Below are positions 34,429 to 44,202 of a stretch of 45,363 nucleotides of DNA, one piece after another. The notes beneath the pieces were generated by a model. That model worked only from the letters and a program-made list of their open reading frames with translations, did no database searches and was not told the origin of the DNA. The stretch is taken from the NCBI GenBank assembly GCA_002352665.1, contig DEIV01000027.1, positions 1 to 45,363 on the forward strand, given 5' to 3'. The stretch comes from Flavobacteriaceae bacterium UBA2765 (GTDB lineage: Bacteria; Bacteroidota; Bacteroidia; Flavobacteriales; Flavobacteriaceae). Numbering within the stretch: the stretch's first letter is position 1; every line of letters starts with the position of its first letter. The translations under genes and the position numbers were made by a program.

Positions 34429-37400
34429 TTAAATGTTATCTTTTTCTTCTACTGTTGGCAATTTTTCTTTATTCCGCTCCCACTTGCTTTTCTCAGTCAT
34501 ATAATAAATAATCGGAACCACGATCAACGTTAATAAGGTTGAAACTATTGCTCCGGCAACTAATGAAATTGCCAATCCCTGAAATATAGGGTCAAACAAA
34601 ATAATTGAAGCCCCAATAACAACGGCTCCCGTGGTTAATAATATTGGTGTAGTTCTTACAGCACCAGCATCGATAATTGCTTGTTTTAATGGAATTCCAT
34701 CATTTAACCTTATTTCTATAAAGTCTATAAGCAATACGGAATTTCTCACCATTACCCCAGCCAATGCAATCATCCCTATAAAAGAAGTAGCGGTAAAGAA
34801 AGCATCCAAAAGCCAATGACCTAATACTATACCTACTAAAGATAGTGGAATTGCAACCATCATAACCATTGGTGTTTTAAAGTTTTGAAACCAGCCAACA
34901 ATTAACATATAAATAATAATGATAACCACTAAAAATGCTGTACCTAAATCACGGAATACTTCTAAAGTAATCTGCCATTCACCATCCCATTTTACGGTAA
35001 AATCACTCTCGTCAGATGGTTGTCCTAAATACATTTCATTCACTTTATATCCTTTAGGGACTTCAATTTTCTGTAATTTTTCATTCATTCCCAAAATAGC
35101 GTACACTGGACTTTCTAATCCACCTGCCATGTCTGCAGTTACATAGACCACTCTTTTTTGATCTTTTCTGAAAATTGTCTTTTGCAAAGTATCTTGTTTT
35201 ACTTTAACCAAGTCACTGATAGGAACCATATTACCTTGATTACCTTTAATTTTAATATTCTGAACATCTTGCAAACTAGTTTTATCAGCATCTTTTAATG
35301 CCAACACAATATCCACTTCATCAAAAGAATTTTCATCATATAAATAAGATATCGGATATTCTGCAAGCAAATAAGTCAGGTTACCAACAATTTGTTGAGG
35401 AACTATACCATTAAGCATGGCTTTTTCTTTATCTACTTCTAGCTTATATTCGGTCTGAATACCTTCAACCATCCAATCGATATCAACTACATCATCGGTA
35501 TTCTCTAGTATATCTTTAACTTGATTGGCTACTTTAATTTGTTCTTTATAATTAGGTCCATAAATTTCTGCTACCAAGGTAGACAATACCGGCGGCCCTG
35601 GTGGCACCTCAACTAATTTTACATTGGCACCATATTTTTTAGCTATTTTTTGTACTTCAGGACGAACCTTCTTAGCAATATCATGGCTTTGTAAATCTCT
35701 TTCTTCTTTATGTAATAAATTTACCTGTATATCTGCCATATTACTCCCTCCACGCAAGTCATAATGCCTAACCAATCCGTTAAAAGTAATTGGTGCAGAA
35801 GTTCCAATATAATTTTGATAATCTACTACTTCTGGTACAGTAGATAAATATTGAGCTATCTCTTTAGTTACCACAGCTGTTCTCTCTAAGGTAGTTCCTT
35901 CCGGCATATCAATCACTACCTGAAATTCATTTTTATTGTCAAATGGTAACATTTTTACAGTCACCGCTTTGGTAAGAAACATCAATACAGATCCCAATAA
36001 TAAAACTAAGGTTATACCTAACATTACCCATCGTTTTACATTACTATCCAATAAAGGTTGTTCTATTTTTTTATAAATTTTATAAATAATTCCAGAGTCA
36101 ATTTTCTCTTCTTCTTTATGAGCATGACTTTCTTTTTCTCTTAATAGATAATAACCTAAATATGGTGTAACTGTCAATGCTACAAATAATGATAAAATCA
36201 TAGCAATAGAAGCACCGATTGGCATCGGACTCATATATGGCCCCATCATGCCCGAAACAAATGCCATTGGTAAAATGGCGGCTATTACAGTAAAAGTTGC
36301 TAAAATTGTTGGGTTACCAACTTCATTAATAGCATAAATGGCAGCTTGTTTAAACGGTAATCGTTTCATTTTAAAATGACGATGCATGTTTTCGGCAATG
36401 ATAATACTATCATCCACTACAATACCAACTACAAAAACCAAAGCAAATAGTGTAATTCTATTCAGTGTATAGCCCAATAAATAATAGCTAAACAACGTTA
36501 AGGCAAATGTTAAAGGAACCGAAAAGAATACAACTAAACCTCCTCGCCATCCCATAGCTAACATCACTAAAACGGTTACCGCCAAAATAGCTACTCCTAA
36601 ATGAAGTAATAATTCACCTACTTTATGTGAGGCGGTTTCACCGTAATTACGTGTCACAGACATTTGAACATCAGTTGGGATTATGTTTTGTTTTAATGCC
36701 GCAACTCTTTCTAATATCTTATCAGAAATTTTCATAGCGTCTGCTCCCTTCACTTTTGCTATTGAAAGTGTTACTGCTGCATATTCACTTGGGTTATTGG
36801 TAAATTGCTCGTTTCCTTTACCATACCCAAAAGACACATAGCTCTTTGGAGCTGATGGTCCATCTTGGATATCAGCAACTTGCCTTAAATATACGGGCAT
36901 TTTTTTATTAACACCAACTACTAAATTTTGGACATCTTCTGCAGAGGTTAAAAATTTCCCGGTAGTTACTAAAAATTCCTGATCACTATTTACAAAACTT
37001 CCAGATTGCGAACTACTGTTATTGGCTTTAATCATTTGCATAATACTCAATGCATCCAAACCATTTTCAGCCATTTTATCCTTATCTAATATCACTTTCA
37101 ATTCACGATTTCTTCCACCAATAACTTTAGTAATTGAAACATCTTTTACTTTTTCAATTTCAGAAGTAACTTCCTCTGCAATTTGACGAAGATCAAAATC
37201 GTCATAATTTTCACTCCACAGTGTCAATCCCAACATTGGCACATCATCAATAGATCGTGTTTTTACCAATGGTTGTGTTACACCTGGAGGAAACATCCCT
37301 TGATGTCTCATTAACTCATCATACAGTTTTACATAAGAATCTTCTGTATTTTCTCCTACATAAAATTGAACAATAATCATAGATTGTCCATTCATTGCAA

Positions 37401-37662
37401 TACTATGTACATGTTGAACACCTTTTATATTTGAAATTACTTTCTCTAATGGTTTTACAACTCTACTTTCTACTTCAGCAGGGCTTGCTCCTGGATAACC
37501 AACAATTACATCGGCCATTGGAACAATAATTTGTGGTTCTTCTTCTCTCGGAATCAGAAAAGAACTATAAATACCAATTATCATCAATGCTACCATCAAT
37601 AAAATGGTCAGCTTAGAGTTGATGAAAATATTGGCTATTTTACCTGAAATTCCTTCTTGCAT
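34429..37662 (-). CDS. RND efflux pump permease, 1077 aa
   Basis: The inner-membrane pump of a tripartite system. Twelve helices and two large periplasmic loops are in the normal order, from SKLTILLMVALMIIG (helix 1) to IVVPIIYYMTE (helix 12). Proton-relay residues are Asp417 and Asp418 in GIVVDDSI (helix 4). At the site of AcrB Lys940 in helix 10 there is Arg973 (GVMVRNSVLLIDF). The Asp pair points to HAE-type pumps rather than the CzcA/CusA metal type, although the PII-like neighbour is often linked to metals. The substrate is therefore open. It lies 46 bases after the adaptor gene and 58 bases before the PII-like gene. Confidence 0.95.
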   Translation of the reverse strand: MQEGISGKIANIFINSKLTILLMVALMIIGIYSSFLIPREEEPQIIVPMADVIVGYPGASPAEVESRVVKPLEKVISNIKGVQHVHSIAMNGQSMIIVQFYVGENTEDSYVKLYDELMRHQGMFPPGVTQPLVKTRSIDDVPMLGLTLWSENYDDFDLRQIAEEVTSEIEKVKDVSITKVIGGRNRELKVILDKDKMAENGLDALSIMQMIKANNSSSQSGSFVNSDQEFLVTTGKFLTSAEDVQNLVVGVNKKMPVYLRQVADIQDGPSAPKSYVSFGYGKGNEQFTNNPSEYAAVTLSIAKVKGADAMKISDKILERVAALKQNIIPTDVQMSVTRNYGETASHKVGELLLHLGVAILAVTVLVMLAMGWRGGLVVFFSVPLTFALTLFSYYLLGYTLNRITLFALVFVVGIVVDDSIIIAENMHRHFKMKRLPFKQAAIYAINEVGNPTILATFTVIAAILPMAFVSGMMGPYMSPMPIGASIAMILSLFVALTVTPYLGYYLLREKESHAHKEEEKIDSGIIYKIYKKIEQPLLDSNVKRWVMLGITLVLLLGSVLMFLTKAVTVKMLPFDNKNEFQVVIDMPEGTTLERTAVVTKEIAQYLSTVPEVVDYQNYIGTSAPITFNGLVRHYDLRGGSNMADIQVNLLHKEERDLQSHDIAKKVRPEVQKIAKKYGANVKLVEVPPGPPVLSTLVAEIYGPNYKEQIKVANQVKDILENTDDVVDIDWMVEGIQTEYKLEVDKEKAMLNGIVPQQIVGNLTYLLAEYPISYLYDENSFDEVDIVLALKDADKTSLQDVQNIKIKGNQGNMVPISDLVKVKQDTLQKTIFRKDQKRVVYVTADMAGGLESPVYAILGMNEKLQKIEVPKGYKVNEMYLGQPSDESDFTVKWDGEWQITLEVFRDLGTAFLVVIIIIYMLIVGWFQNFKTPMVMMVAIPLSLVGIVLGHWLLDAFFTATSFIGMIALAGVMVRNSVLLIDFIEIRLNDGIPLKQAIIDAGAVRTTPILLTTGAVVIGASIILFDPIFQGLAISLVAGAIVSTLLTLIVVPIIYYMTEKSKWERNKEKLPTVEEKDNI

Positions 37663-37708
37663 TTTTTCTTATTTAAAGTTTTTAATTGATTTTTTTTACT
37701 AAAACTAA

Positions 37709-38797
37709 CTATTGTATACTAATCTTAGCACCATTAAACAATTTACCATCTGCCGAAATTATATATTGTTCATCAGACGACAATCCAGATAAAATTTCAA
37801 CCTGATCACCAAATGTTTTCCCAATTCTCAACCACCTTAACATGGCCATGTTTCCATTCCCTACAGTATAAACTCCGGTTAATTGACCTTGCTCCACTAG
37901 AGCACTAGATGGTATATATACAGTAGTTGTTTTTTTTGAATCTACTGTCTTTTCAACAGGAAATTGCACACTAACAAACATTCCTGATAAAACTTTCTTT
38001 TCTGTTTTGTCTAAGTTAATCTTTACTAAATATTGGCCTCCTGTATTTTTCCCAGATGAACTTACTTCGCTTACTTTACCTGTTAATTCTGTATGAGAAG
38101 ATTTTACTAATACATTTACCAACATTCCTTTTTTAATATTATGAATATCAGTTTCTGAAACCATAGCTGTAACCTGCAATTTTGTAGGAGCCTCTAGACT
38201 AACTAAAGGCATACCCGGATTTGCCATATCACCTTCTTTTACAAAGGTATTAGTGACAACACCTGAAAAGGGTGCCGTAATATTAGCATATAAAAATTGA
38301 GCATTTATTTCATTTCTCATTTCATTTGCTCCAACTAAACCTGCTTTTGCCATTTCAAAACGAGATGTCATATCATCTAATTCCTTTTGTGAAGCACTTT
38401 GTTGTTCAAAAAGTTTTACATATCTATCATAATCTTTTTTTGCACTTTTGTAACCCGCTTCTGCTTGTAATATAGAAGCGTTTACCTGAGCCTTTTTTGC
38501 CAATAAATCAGTATTATTAATACTAACTAACAATCGACCCTTACTCACTTTTTGCCCCATTTTTACATTTACCTTAGTAACATAACCCATCATACGCGTA
38601 CTAAGATTTGCACTTTTTTCCGCCTCAATTTTTCCACTGGCAGCTACAAATCTGTTGGTACTATCTTTATGTAATGCATTCACTTTAACCGGAATAGGAG
38701 TTGAATTATCAACAACCGATTTTGTCTCTTTACTACCACAACTATAAATTAAGAATGATAGTGTAATAATTGTTATGATGTATTTAAAATTTTTCAT
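37709..38797 (-). CDS. RND periplasmic adaptor lipoprotein (HlyD/MFP family)
   Basis: The signal peptide ends in FLIYSCGSKE, with Cys20 as the lipid anchor. Then come the barrel-sandwich half (MMGYVTKVNVKMGQKVSKG), an alpha-helical hairpin (about 100-165), the second lipoyl half (ANITAPFSGVVTNTFVKEGD), a beta-barrel (about 205-280) and a membrane-proximal domain. The order is that of AcrA/MexA. It bridges the pump and the TolC channel encoded on either side in the same operon: 55 bases after the TolC gene and 46 before the pump gene. Confidence 0.95.
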   Translation of the reverse strand: MKNFKYIITIITLSFLIYSCGSKETKSVVDNSTPIPVKVNALHKDSTNRFVAASGKIEAEKSANLSTRMMGYVTKVNVKMGQKVSKGRLLVSINNTDLLAKKAQVNASILQAEAGYKSAKKDYDRYVKLFEQQSASQKELDDMTSRFEMAKAGLVGANEMRNEINAQFLYANITAPFSGVVTNTFVKEGDMANPGMPLVSLEAPTKLQVTAMVSETDIHNIKKGMLVNVLVKSSHTELTGKVSEVSSSGKNTGGQYLVKINLDKTEKKVLSGMFVSVQFPVEKTVDSKKTTTVYIPSSALVEQGQLTGVYTVGNGNMAMLRWLRIGKTFGDQVEILSGLSSDEQYIISADGKLFNGAKISIQ

Positions 38798-38852
38798 TTG
38801 AATGGATTTAGTCTTTTATTTTTTTAGTTTATTTTATTTGATCTTTAATTTA

Positions 38853-40160
38853 TCATATAGTCAAAAATTGCACATAGGCTAAGGCAAAATTATGCTTAAA
38901 TATGGCCGCATAATATTCCATTTGCTTTTGTGAATATTGTGTTTCTGCCATCAACAAATCTGTCGTTTTTTCTAAACCTTGTGAAAAACGATTGCTTCTT
39001 ATACGCAAGGCTTCTTCAGACTGTTCTAATCCTAGTTTAGAAAGTTTTAAGTTATTAATCGCATCTTGAAAATCTCTATGAGCTTTATTTAATTCCATTT
39101 TACTAGTGGCTTTATATTGCTCTAGCTCGAATTTAGATTTTTCAAATTTTGCTTTACTTTTTTGAGTTTTACCGAATTTCTTAGAACCTTCAAAAATATT
39201 CCATCTCAACTCTGCTCCTATTAAGTAACCATCGGCATCTCCTTTAAACATCTCATCATCATGTACTTCATAAGTTCCAAATAAGTTCAAACGTGGCATA
39301 AAACTCATTTTATCAGCCTTATACAATTCCTGATACGCGTTTGATGCTGCTTGCATGGCCTGTATATCTTTTCTGTTTTCTGACAATTGCGTAAAAGAAA
39401 TATCACTTGGAACCACTAACAAAGAATCTGATGGTTTTAAAATTTCTTCGGAATTTTCATTCATTAATACAGATAAATAATTTGATGCATTCAGTATATT
39501 ACTTTTTGCATATTGCAATTGATTATTTATTTCAGTTACCCTTACCTCTACAGCCAAAACATCAGATTTTTGTAAATAACCTTGTAAAAAATTATTATTG
39601 GCAATTCTTTTATTCTCTAAAGCTGTTTTTTGTGCATTTTGCAAAACATCTACAGTTTTATAAGCCAATTGCAATTGCATATAAGCTTTTTCGACCTCTA
39701 GAGTCATGTAATCTTCGGTTCTTTCTGATTGTAAAACCGTAGCATTCAATTTAGCTTTAGCAGCCTTTCTTTGATGAAATCCATCAAAATTCAATAAAGG
39801 TTGTTGTACTTCTATTTTAGAGGCATAATCTTTAATCTTACGAGGATCATTTAATAATGCTGGATTAAAATCGTTTTGTGTTAAAATTTCTTGATTTAGT
39901 TTAAATCCAAATGCCATTAAAGGATTTGTAGTTGACATACCAGCATAAGACATACTAATAGAAGGTAATAAAACGGCATTGGTTTGTCTAAAATCTCCTT
40001 TAGCCACTAAAACATCTTGTTTAGATATTTTTATGGTATTGTTACGTTCCTTTACTTTAGCAATTACTTCCAGTTTGGAAATAGATTTTACTTCCTGTCC
40101 TGAAATAGATTGTATAGAATAGAATACAAGTATGCTCAGAATTAAAATTATTTTTTTCAT
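38853..40160 (-). CDS. TolC-family outer-membrane efflux protein
   Basis: The start at 40160 gives MKKIILILSILVFYSIQSIS, a signal peptide. A longer frame to 40238 would put a promoter -7 box inside the gene and is rejected. Two repeats of the outer-membrane efflux domain are visible (about 50-230 and 240-420), with LQLAYKTVDVLQNAQK and LRWNIFEGSKKFGKTQ. It forms the trimeric outer-membrane channel of the tripartite pump and is the first gene of the operon with adaptor, RND pump and PII-like protein. Confidence 0.93.
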   Translation of the reverse strand: MKKIILILSILVFYSIQSISGQEVKSISKLEVIAKVKERNNTIKISKQDVLVAKGDFRQTNAVLLPSISMSYAGMSTTNPLMAFGFKLNQEILTQNDFNPALLNDPRKIKDYASKIEVQQPLLNFDGFHQRKAAKAKLNATVLQSERTEDYMTLEVEKAYMQLQLAYKTVDVLQNAQKTALENKRIANNNFLQGYLQKSDVLAVEVRVTEINNQLQYAKSNILNASNYLSVLMNENSEEILKPSDSLLVVPSDISFTQLSENRKDIQAMQAASNAYQELYKADKMSFMPRLNLFGTYEVHDDEMFKGDADGYLIGAELRWNIFEGSKKFGKTQKSKAKFEKSKFELEQYKATSKMELNKAHRDFQDAINNLKLSKLGLEQSEEALRIRSNRFSQGLEKTTDLLMAETQYSQKQMEYYAAIFKHNFALAYVQFLTI

Positions 40161-40190
40161 ATGTTTATTATTCTTATAAGTTTTACGGGG

Positions 40191-40246
40191 CAAAAATAAG
40201 ATGGTGGGTAACCACATTAAGTAACTTACATTACTCAAGTATGTAA
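40191..40246 (-). promoter_or_regulatory. Promoter and possible operator of the RND efflux operon
   Basis: On the minus strand TATTTTTG (40191-40198) is an exact Bacteroidota -7 box, 31 bases before the TolC start. Just upstream are nested inverted repeats: TTACAT (40226-40231) with ATGTAA (40241-40246), and AGTAA (40220-40224) with TTACT (40231-40235). Their place near -35 to -60 suggests a regulator site; no regulator gene adjoins it. Confidence 0.45.
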
Positions 40247-40382
40247 CAAAAATTACAATGCAATTAACAATAAAATGTAAGTAAATTAAGAATTATGAGA
40301 AGTAATGTTGCATCGAAGCAAGGCCTTAAATTATCGTAATAGCCTCATTATAAGTAAACCATAATTATTTTTAGATGAATTT

Positions 40383-41066
40383 TTACTTATCTAAGATAAA
40401 ATTAACTGCCATTTTTGCATGTAGTTCTGTTGTAGACAATAAAGGTAAATTAATGTCATTTTGATCAATAAGCATTGGCAACTCCGTACAACCGAGAATA
40501 ATACCTTCTGCTCCTCTATCTTTTAATAATTGCATTTGTTCTAAGAAAAAGGCTTTAGCTTCTGACGTAAATTTACCTTGGGTCAATTCTTTAGAAACAA
40601 AAAAATGAGATTGGTCTATAAATTCGTTATTGGGTATAATGGTATTAATATTAAAATTTTCCTTGAGTTGAGATTGAATGAAAGTACCTGTCATTGTAGG
40701 TTTATTACCCAACAACCCTAATGTTTTAATATTGCTTTTTATAGCTTCCTTTCCAGTTGCATCTGCAATATGCAGTATGGGAATATCAATTTTAGGCTGC
40801 ACAAAGGGATAAACCATATGTGGTGTATTAGCACAGATTATTATAGCTTCAGCACCTGCCTTTTGTAACTTATTAGCCACTTCTAAATAAGTAGCATTTA
40901 TTTTTTCTTTGTTCTGCTCTCGCATTAATTCTATATTCAGACTATATATTATTAATGGAGGATTAGCTTGAGCCCCAATTACATCACCTACCATTTCATT
41001 GATCATTTTGTAATAAACAATGGTTGAATGCCAAGATGTACCTCCTATTAATCCTATAGTCTTCAT
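40383..41066 (-). CDS. Aspartate/glutamate racemase family protein
   Basis: A cofactor-independent racemase fold with the two catalytic thiols present: Cys78 in IIICANTPHM and Cys192 in ILGCTELPML. The N-terminal MKTIGLIGGTSWHST is typical of the aspartate racemase branch (YgeA/RacD-like) rather than MurI. It would interconvert L- and D-aspartate or a related amino acid in the cytoplasm, feeding peptidoglycan or D-amino-acid pools. It starts 14 bases after the stop of the DUF3365 gene, so they share a transcript, though the functional link is not obvious. Confidence 0.92.
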   Translation of the reverse strand: MKTIGLIGGTSWHSTIVYYKMINEMVGDVIGAQANPPLIIYSLNIELMREQNKEKINATYLEVANKLQKAGAEAIIICANTPHMVYPFVQPKIDIPILHIADATGKEAIKSNIKTLGLLGNKPTMTGTFIQSQLKENFNINTIIPNNEFIDQSHFFVSKELTQGKFTSEAKAFFLEQMQLLKDRGAEGIILGCTELPMLIDQNDINLPLLSTTELHAKMAVNFILDK

Positions 41067-41080
41067 ATCATTAAATTATA

Positions 41081-41695
41081 TTATTCAGTAGCATTTTCAT
41101 CAAAAACTACATTCCAAATTCCTCTCACTTGATCTACATCATAACCTTTTGCTTTATCTTCTGGATATAATTTATCAATAGCCGTCATTACTTCAGGTGT
41201 AATTTGCTCATTTGGTTTACCGTGACATTGCAAACACATTTTATTAGTTACAATAGGATAATAAAAATGTACTTTACCATTTTGTTTTTTTATTATAGGT
41301 TCAAAAGGTTGTCCCGGTATCAAACTTGTTTTAAACGTCTCTATATATGCCAGTTCTTCCTCATTGGCCTGATTATTAGGGTTTCTAGGTTTATCTGAAA
41401 CTCTAGTGATTATAGCGTTATGTACTGTTGCCATACTATCTGTTAAATGAATAGCCTTAGTATTACAAAATGAAAGGGCATTGCTAGTACCCTTACTTTT
41501 AACTGCACCCATAAGGTTTTTACCTAATGTAGCTTTTGTTGTCATAGCATATTGTAAACCCACTGCCGCATAGACAGAATCATTTACTACAGTTTTAGAT
41601 TGCCCTGCCATAGATTCTTTTTGTTTTTCTTTTTTAGTATTTTTATTACAAGCAACTAACCCTAACAAAAGGAATACAATTATTAAATTTTTCAT
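41081..41695 (-). CDS. DUF3365 (Tll0287-like) mono-haem lipoprotein
   Basis: The signal peptide ends in LLGLVACNK, with Cys16 as the lipid site. The mature domain matches DUF3365/Tll0287: helices around LQYAMTTKATLGKNLMGAV, FCNTKAIHLTDSM, RVSDKPRNPNN, then FYYPIVTNKMCLQCHG. CLQCH (154-158) is a single CxxCH haem-c site. Tll0287 of cyanobacteria is a PAS-like haem protein proposed as a sensor or electron carrier. Here it is probably periplasmic. It is divergent from the octahaem cytochrome gene across a 239-base gap, which suggests a shared electron-transfer role. An exact TATTTTTG -7 box lies at 41722-41729 on the minus strand. Confidence 0.88.
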   Translation of the reverse strand: MKNLIIVFLLLGLVACNKNTKKEKQKESMAGQSKTVVNDSVYAAVGLQYAMTTKATLGKNLMGAVKSKGTSNALSFCNTKAIHLTDSMATVHNAIITRVSDKPRNPNNQANEEELAYIETFKTSLIPGQPFEPIIKKQNGKVHFYYPIVTNKMCLQCHGKPNEQITPEVMTAIDKLYPEDKAKGYDVDQVRGIWNVVFDENATE

Positions 41696-41721
41696 ACTAA
41701 TGATTTTTTTATTTTAGTTGA

Positions 41722-41729
41722 CAAAAATA
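41722..41729 (-). promoter_or_regulatory. Putative -7 box for the DUF3365-racemase operon
   Basis: TATTTTTG on the minus strand, 27 bases before the ATG at 41695, an exact TAnnTTTG match. The -33 position is only partly matched. Confidence 0.45.
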
Positions 41730-41934
41730 GATGGATTATTATTTACTAAACGCAACACTTGTTACAAAGATATTGTTTTTGAAAATAACATCAATTGTCC
41801 CATAAATAGAAAAAAATATTTAAAACATTTTGATCTCATATGCCAATTATTCCCAATTTTTCCAATAGATTTATCCTTTGACTAATATTTAGGTAGTTTT
41901 CCATAACAAAACGCTAAGATTATTATAAATTCTC

Positions 41935-44202
41935 ATGCATAATTCACCATCCCTTTCAAGTTTCTATTTATTGAAATTGATAGTTTTATTTATGATGATG
42001 TCTTGTCATAAAAATGGAAAATATACAAAAATTAAAGGTACAACTACAGATGATTCGCTTTTATCAACCGCTCTAATTCCCGACGATGATTTTTTAGGAA
42101 ACGAGGCCTGTGCTACTTGTCATACAGTTCAATTTAATGATTGGCAAGGTTCTCATCATGACAAAGCCATGCAAATTGCCAGTAGAGCGACAATCTTGGC
42201 AAAATTTGAAGGTGAATCATTTAATAGTCAAGGTATAAACTCCCATTTTTTTACGAAAAACAGCGAATTCTATGTAAACACTGAAGGTCCAGATGGTAAC
42301 TATCATGATTATAAGATCATTTATACTTTTGGCTTGACTCCATTGCAACAATATATAGTTCAGTTTCCTGATGGCAAATATCAATGTTTACGAACTGCCT
42401 GGGATACGAAAAATAATAAATGGTTTGATCTTTATCCGGAATTTAAAATTGTACATTCTGAATGGTTACATTGGTCTAAAGGAGGTTTAAATTGGAATAA
42501 TATGTGTGCTGATTGCCATGCTACAAATGTTCGTGAAAACTATGATGAAACACAAGACAGTTACAATACCAAATTTTCTATTCTTAATGTTAGTTGCGAA
42601 GCATGTCATGGTCCCGGTAAAAAACATATAGATCAAGTTAAAAAATTAGGATCCGCATATAATTCAGAACAAACTTATATGCAAATGACAGCTAAAATTT
42701 CTTCTGAACAATTAGTAGATCAATGTGCCAGATGCCATATGCGTAGAGAACAATTCTCAGAAAACTATAATTATCAAGGTACTTTGCTTGATCATTATTT
42801 TCCACAACTCATTGAAAGTCCGATTTATTATCCAGATGGTCAAATTTTGGATGAGGATTATGTTTATGGATCATTCATCCAAAGTAAAATGTATAAAAAT
42901 GACGTTTCATGTAAAGATTGTCATGATTCTCATTCGTTAAAACTAAAATATGAAGGTAATGCCTTATGCTATCAATGCCATGAACCTAAAACGTATAATA
43001 ATGTTGATCATCATTTCCATGAAGGCATAGATGAAGCTACACAATGCGTTAATTGTCATATGACCGGTAGAACTTATATGGGTAATGATTATAGACGAGA
43101 TCATAGTTTTAGAATACCTAGACCTGATTTAAGCATCAAATACGATACACCAAATGCTTGTAATCAATGCCATACAGATAAAAATAATGACTGGGCTTGG
43201 CAAGCATTTAAGCAATTTTATGGAGTACCTGATTATAATCATTTCTCAGAACAATTGGCTGCAGGAATTGCGGGAGAGGTTAATGGGCATATTGGTTTGT
43301 ATGAATTGGCAAAAGACCATACACAACCGGATATAGCCAGGGCGTCAGCCATTAAAGCATTGCAAAATTACAATATGCAAAATAACATTGATGATTTTAT
43401 AGCCTATTTAAACGATCCTTCTACCTTGGTTAGAGGAGCCACCATTGATGTTTTAAGCGAGGTAAATTCAACGGACTTTTTAAATTATTTGTTGCCAAAA
43501 CTAAATGATCATAAAAGAACAATTAGAGTTAAAGCATTTTATGCTTTAGGTTATATCAAAGAAAATGATATTCCTGAAACTTATAAAGCTCCATATAAAA
43601 AAGCAAAAAAAGAATTTTGGAGCTATATAAAAATAAATTCAGATTTTTCTGGCGGACAAGCAAAAAAGGGATCCTATTATCAAAAGCAAGGCGATTTAAT
43701 CAAAGCAAAAGAAGCATATTTAAAAGCTTTAAATATTGATAATCAAAACAATATGATAAGAAGTAACTTGGCAAATGTGTACTATAATTTAGGAGAAAAA
43801 AATAACGCAGAAGAAGCCTTTAGGGAAGTTATCAAACAAGAGCCGGACTTTGGCTTAACTTATTATTCTTTAGCATTACTTTTGGCTGAACTAGAAAGGA
43901 CCGAAGATGCTATCATTGAAATGAAAGAAGCTTATAGACTAATACCTTCTCATAAAAAAATTATTTATAATTTAAGTTTGTTGTATGATAAGAATAAAAA
44001 TTTTAAGGAAGCTGAGAAGGTGCTCATTAGTGGGATAAAATTATATCCTAAAAATGAAGAATTACTATATGCCTTAGCGTTTCATTATTCAAATCAATCA
44101 CAAAAACAAAAAGGATTAGCAATAATAAATAAATTAATTAAGATTTCACCTCAAAATTCGCACTATAAAAGTCTAATGGACAAGATAAAGCAAATCCAAT
44201 AA
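41935..44202 (+). CDS. Octahaem cytochrome c lipoprotein with HEAT and TPR repeats, 755 aa
   Basis: A lipoprotein signal ends in FMMMSC (Cys24). Eight CxxCH haem sites lie at residues 59-63, 191-195, 221-225, 264-268, 326-330, 345-349, 371-375 and 409-413, in the layout of cytochrome c554 / doubled-CXXCH families. HEAT-like helices follow at about 445-545 (LVRGATIDVLSEVNS, IRVKAFYALGYI), then four or more TPR units at about 580-750. The haem part should carry electrons or reduce a small oxyanion or sulfur/nitrogen compound, and the repeats should bind partners. No quinol oxidase subunit is encoded beside it, so its donor and acceptor are unknown. A divergent DUF3365 haem gene is the nearest candidate partner. 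Confidence 0.92.
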   Translation: MHNSPSLSSFYLLKLIVLFMMMSCHKNGKYTKIKGTTTDDSLLSTALIPDDDFLGNEACATCHTVQFNDWQGSHHDKAMQIASRATILAKFEGESFNSQGINSHFFTKNSEFYVNTEGPDGNYHDYKIIYTFGLTPLQQYIVQFPDGKYQCLRTAWDTKNNKWFDLYPEFKIVHSEWLHWSKGGLNWNNMCADCHATNVRENYDETQDSYNTKFSILNVSCEACHGPGKKHIDQVKKLGSAYNSEQTYMQMTAKISSEQLVDQCARCHMRREQFSENYNYQGTLLDHYFPQLIESPIYYPDGQILDEDYVYGSFIQSKMYKNDVSCKDCHDSHSLKLKYEGNALCYQCHEPKTYNNVDHHFHEGIDEATQCVNCHMTGRTYMGNDYRRDHSFRIPRPDLSIKYDTPNACNQCHTDKNNDWAWQAFKQFYGVPDYNHFSEQLAAGIAGEVNGHIGLYELAKDHTQPDIARASAIKALQNYNMQNNIDDFIAYLNDPSTLVRGATIDVLSEVNSTDFLNYLLPKLNDHKRTIRVKAFYALGYIKENDIPETYKAPYKKAKKEFWSYIKINSDFSGGQAKKGSYYQKQGDLIKAKEAYLKALNIDNQNNMIRSNLANVYYNLGEKNNAEEAFREVIKQEPDFGLTYYSLALLLAELERTEDAIIEMKEAYRLIPSHKKIIYNLSLLYDKNKNFKEAEKVLISGIKLYPKNEELLYALAFHYSNQSQKQKGLAIINKLIKISPQNSHYKSLMDKIKQIQ

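Noticed and set aside
34429..37662. CzcA/CusA-type heavy-metal pump
   Set aside because: Helix 4 carries the Asp-Asp pair of HAE pumps and the metal-pump signature is not seen, so metal specificity is not claimed.
40161..40238. Longer N-terminus for the TolC protein
   Set aside because: It would contain the promoter -7 box and push the signal peptide 26 residues inward.
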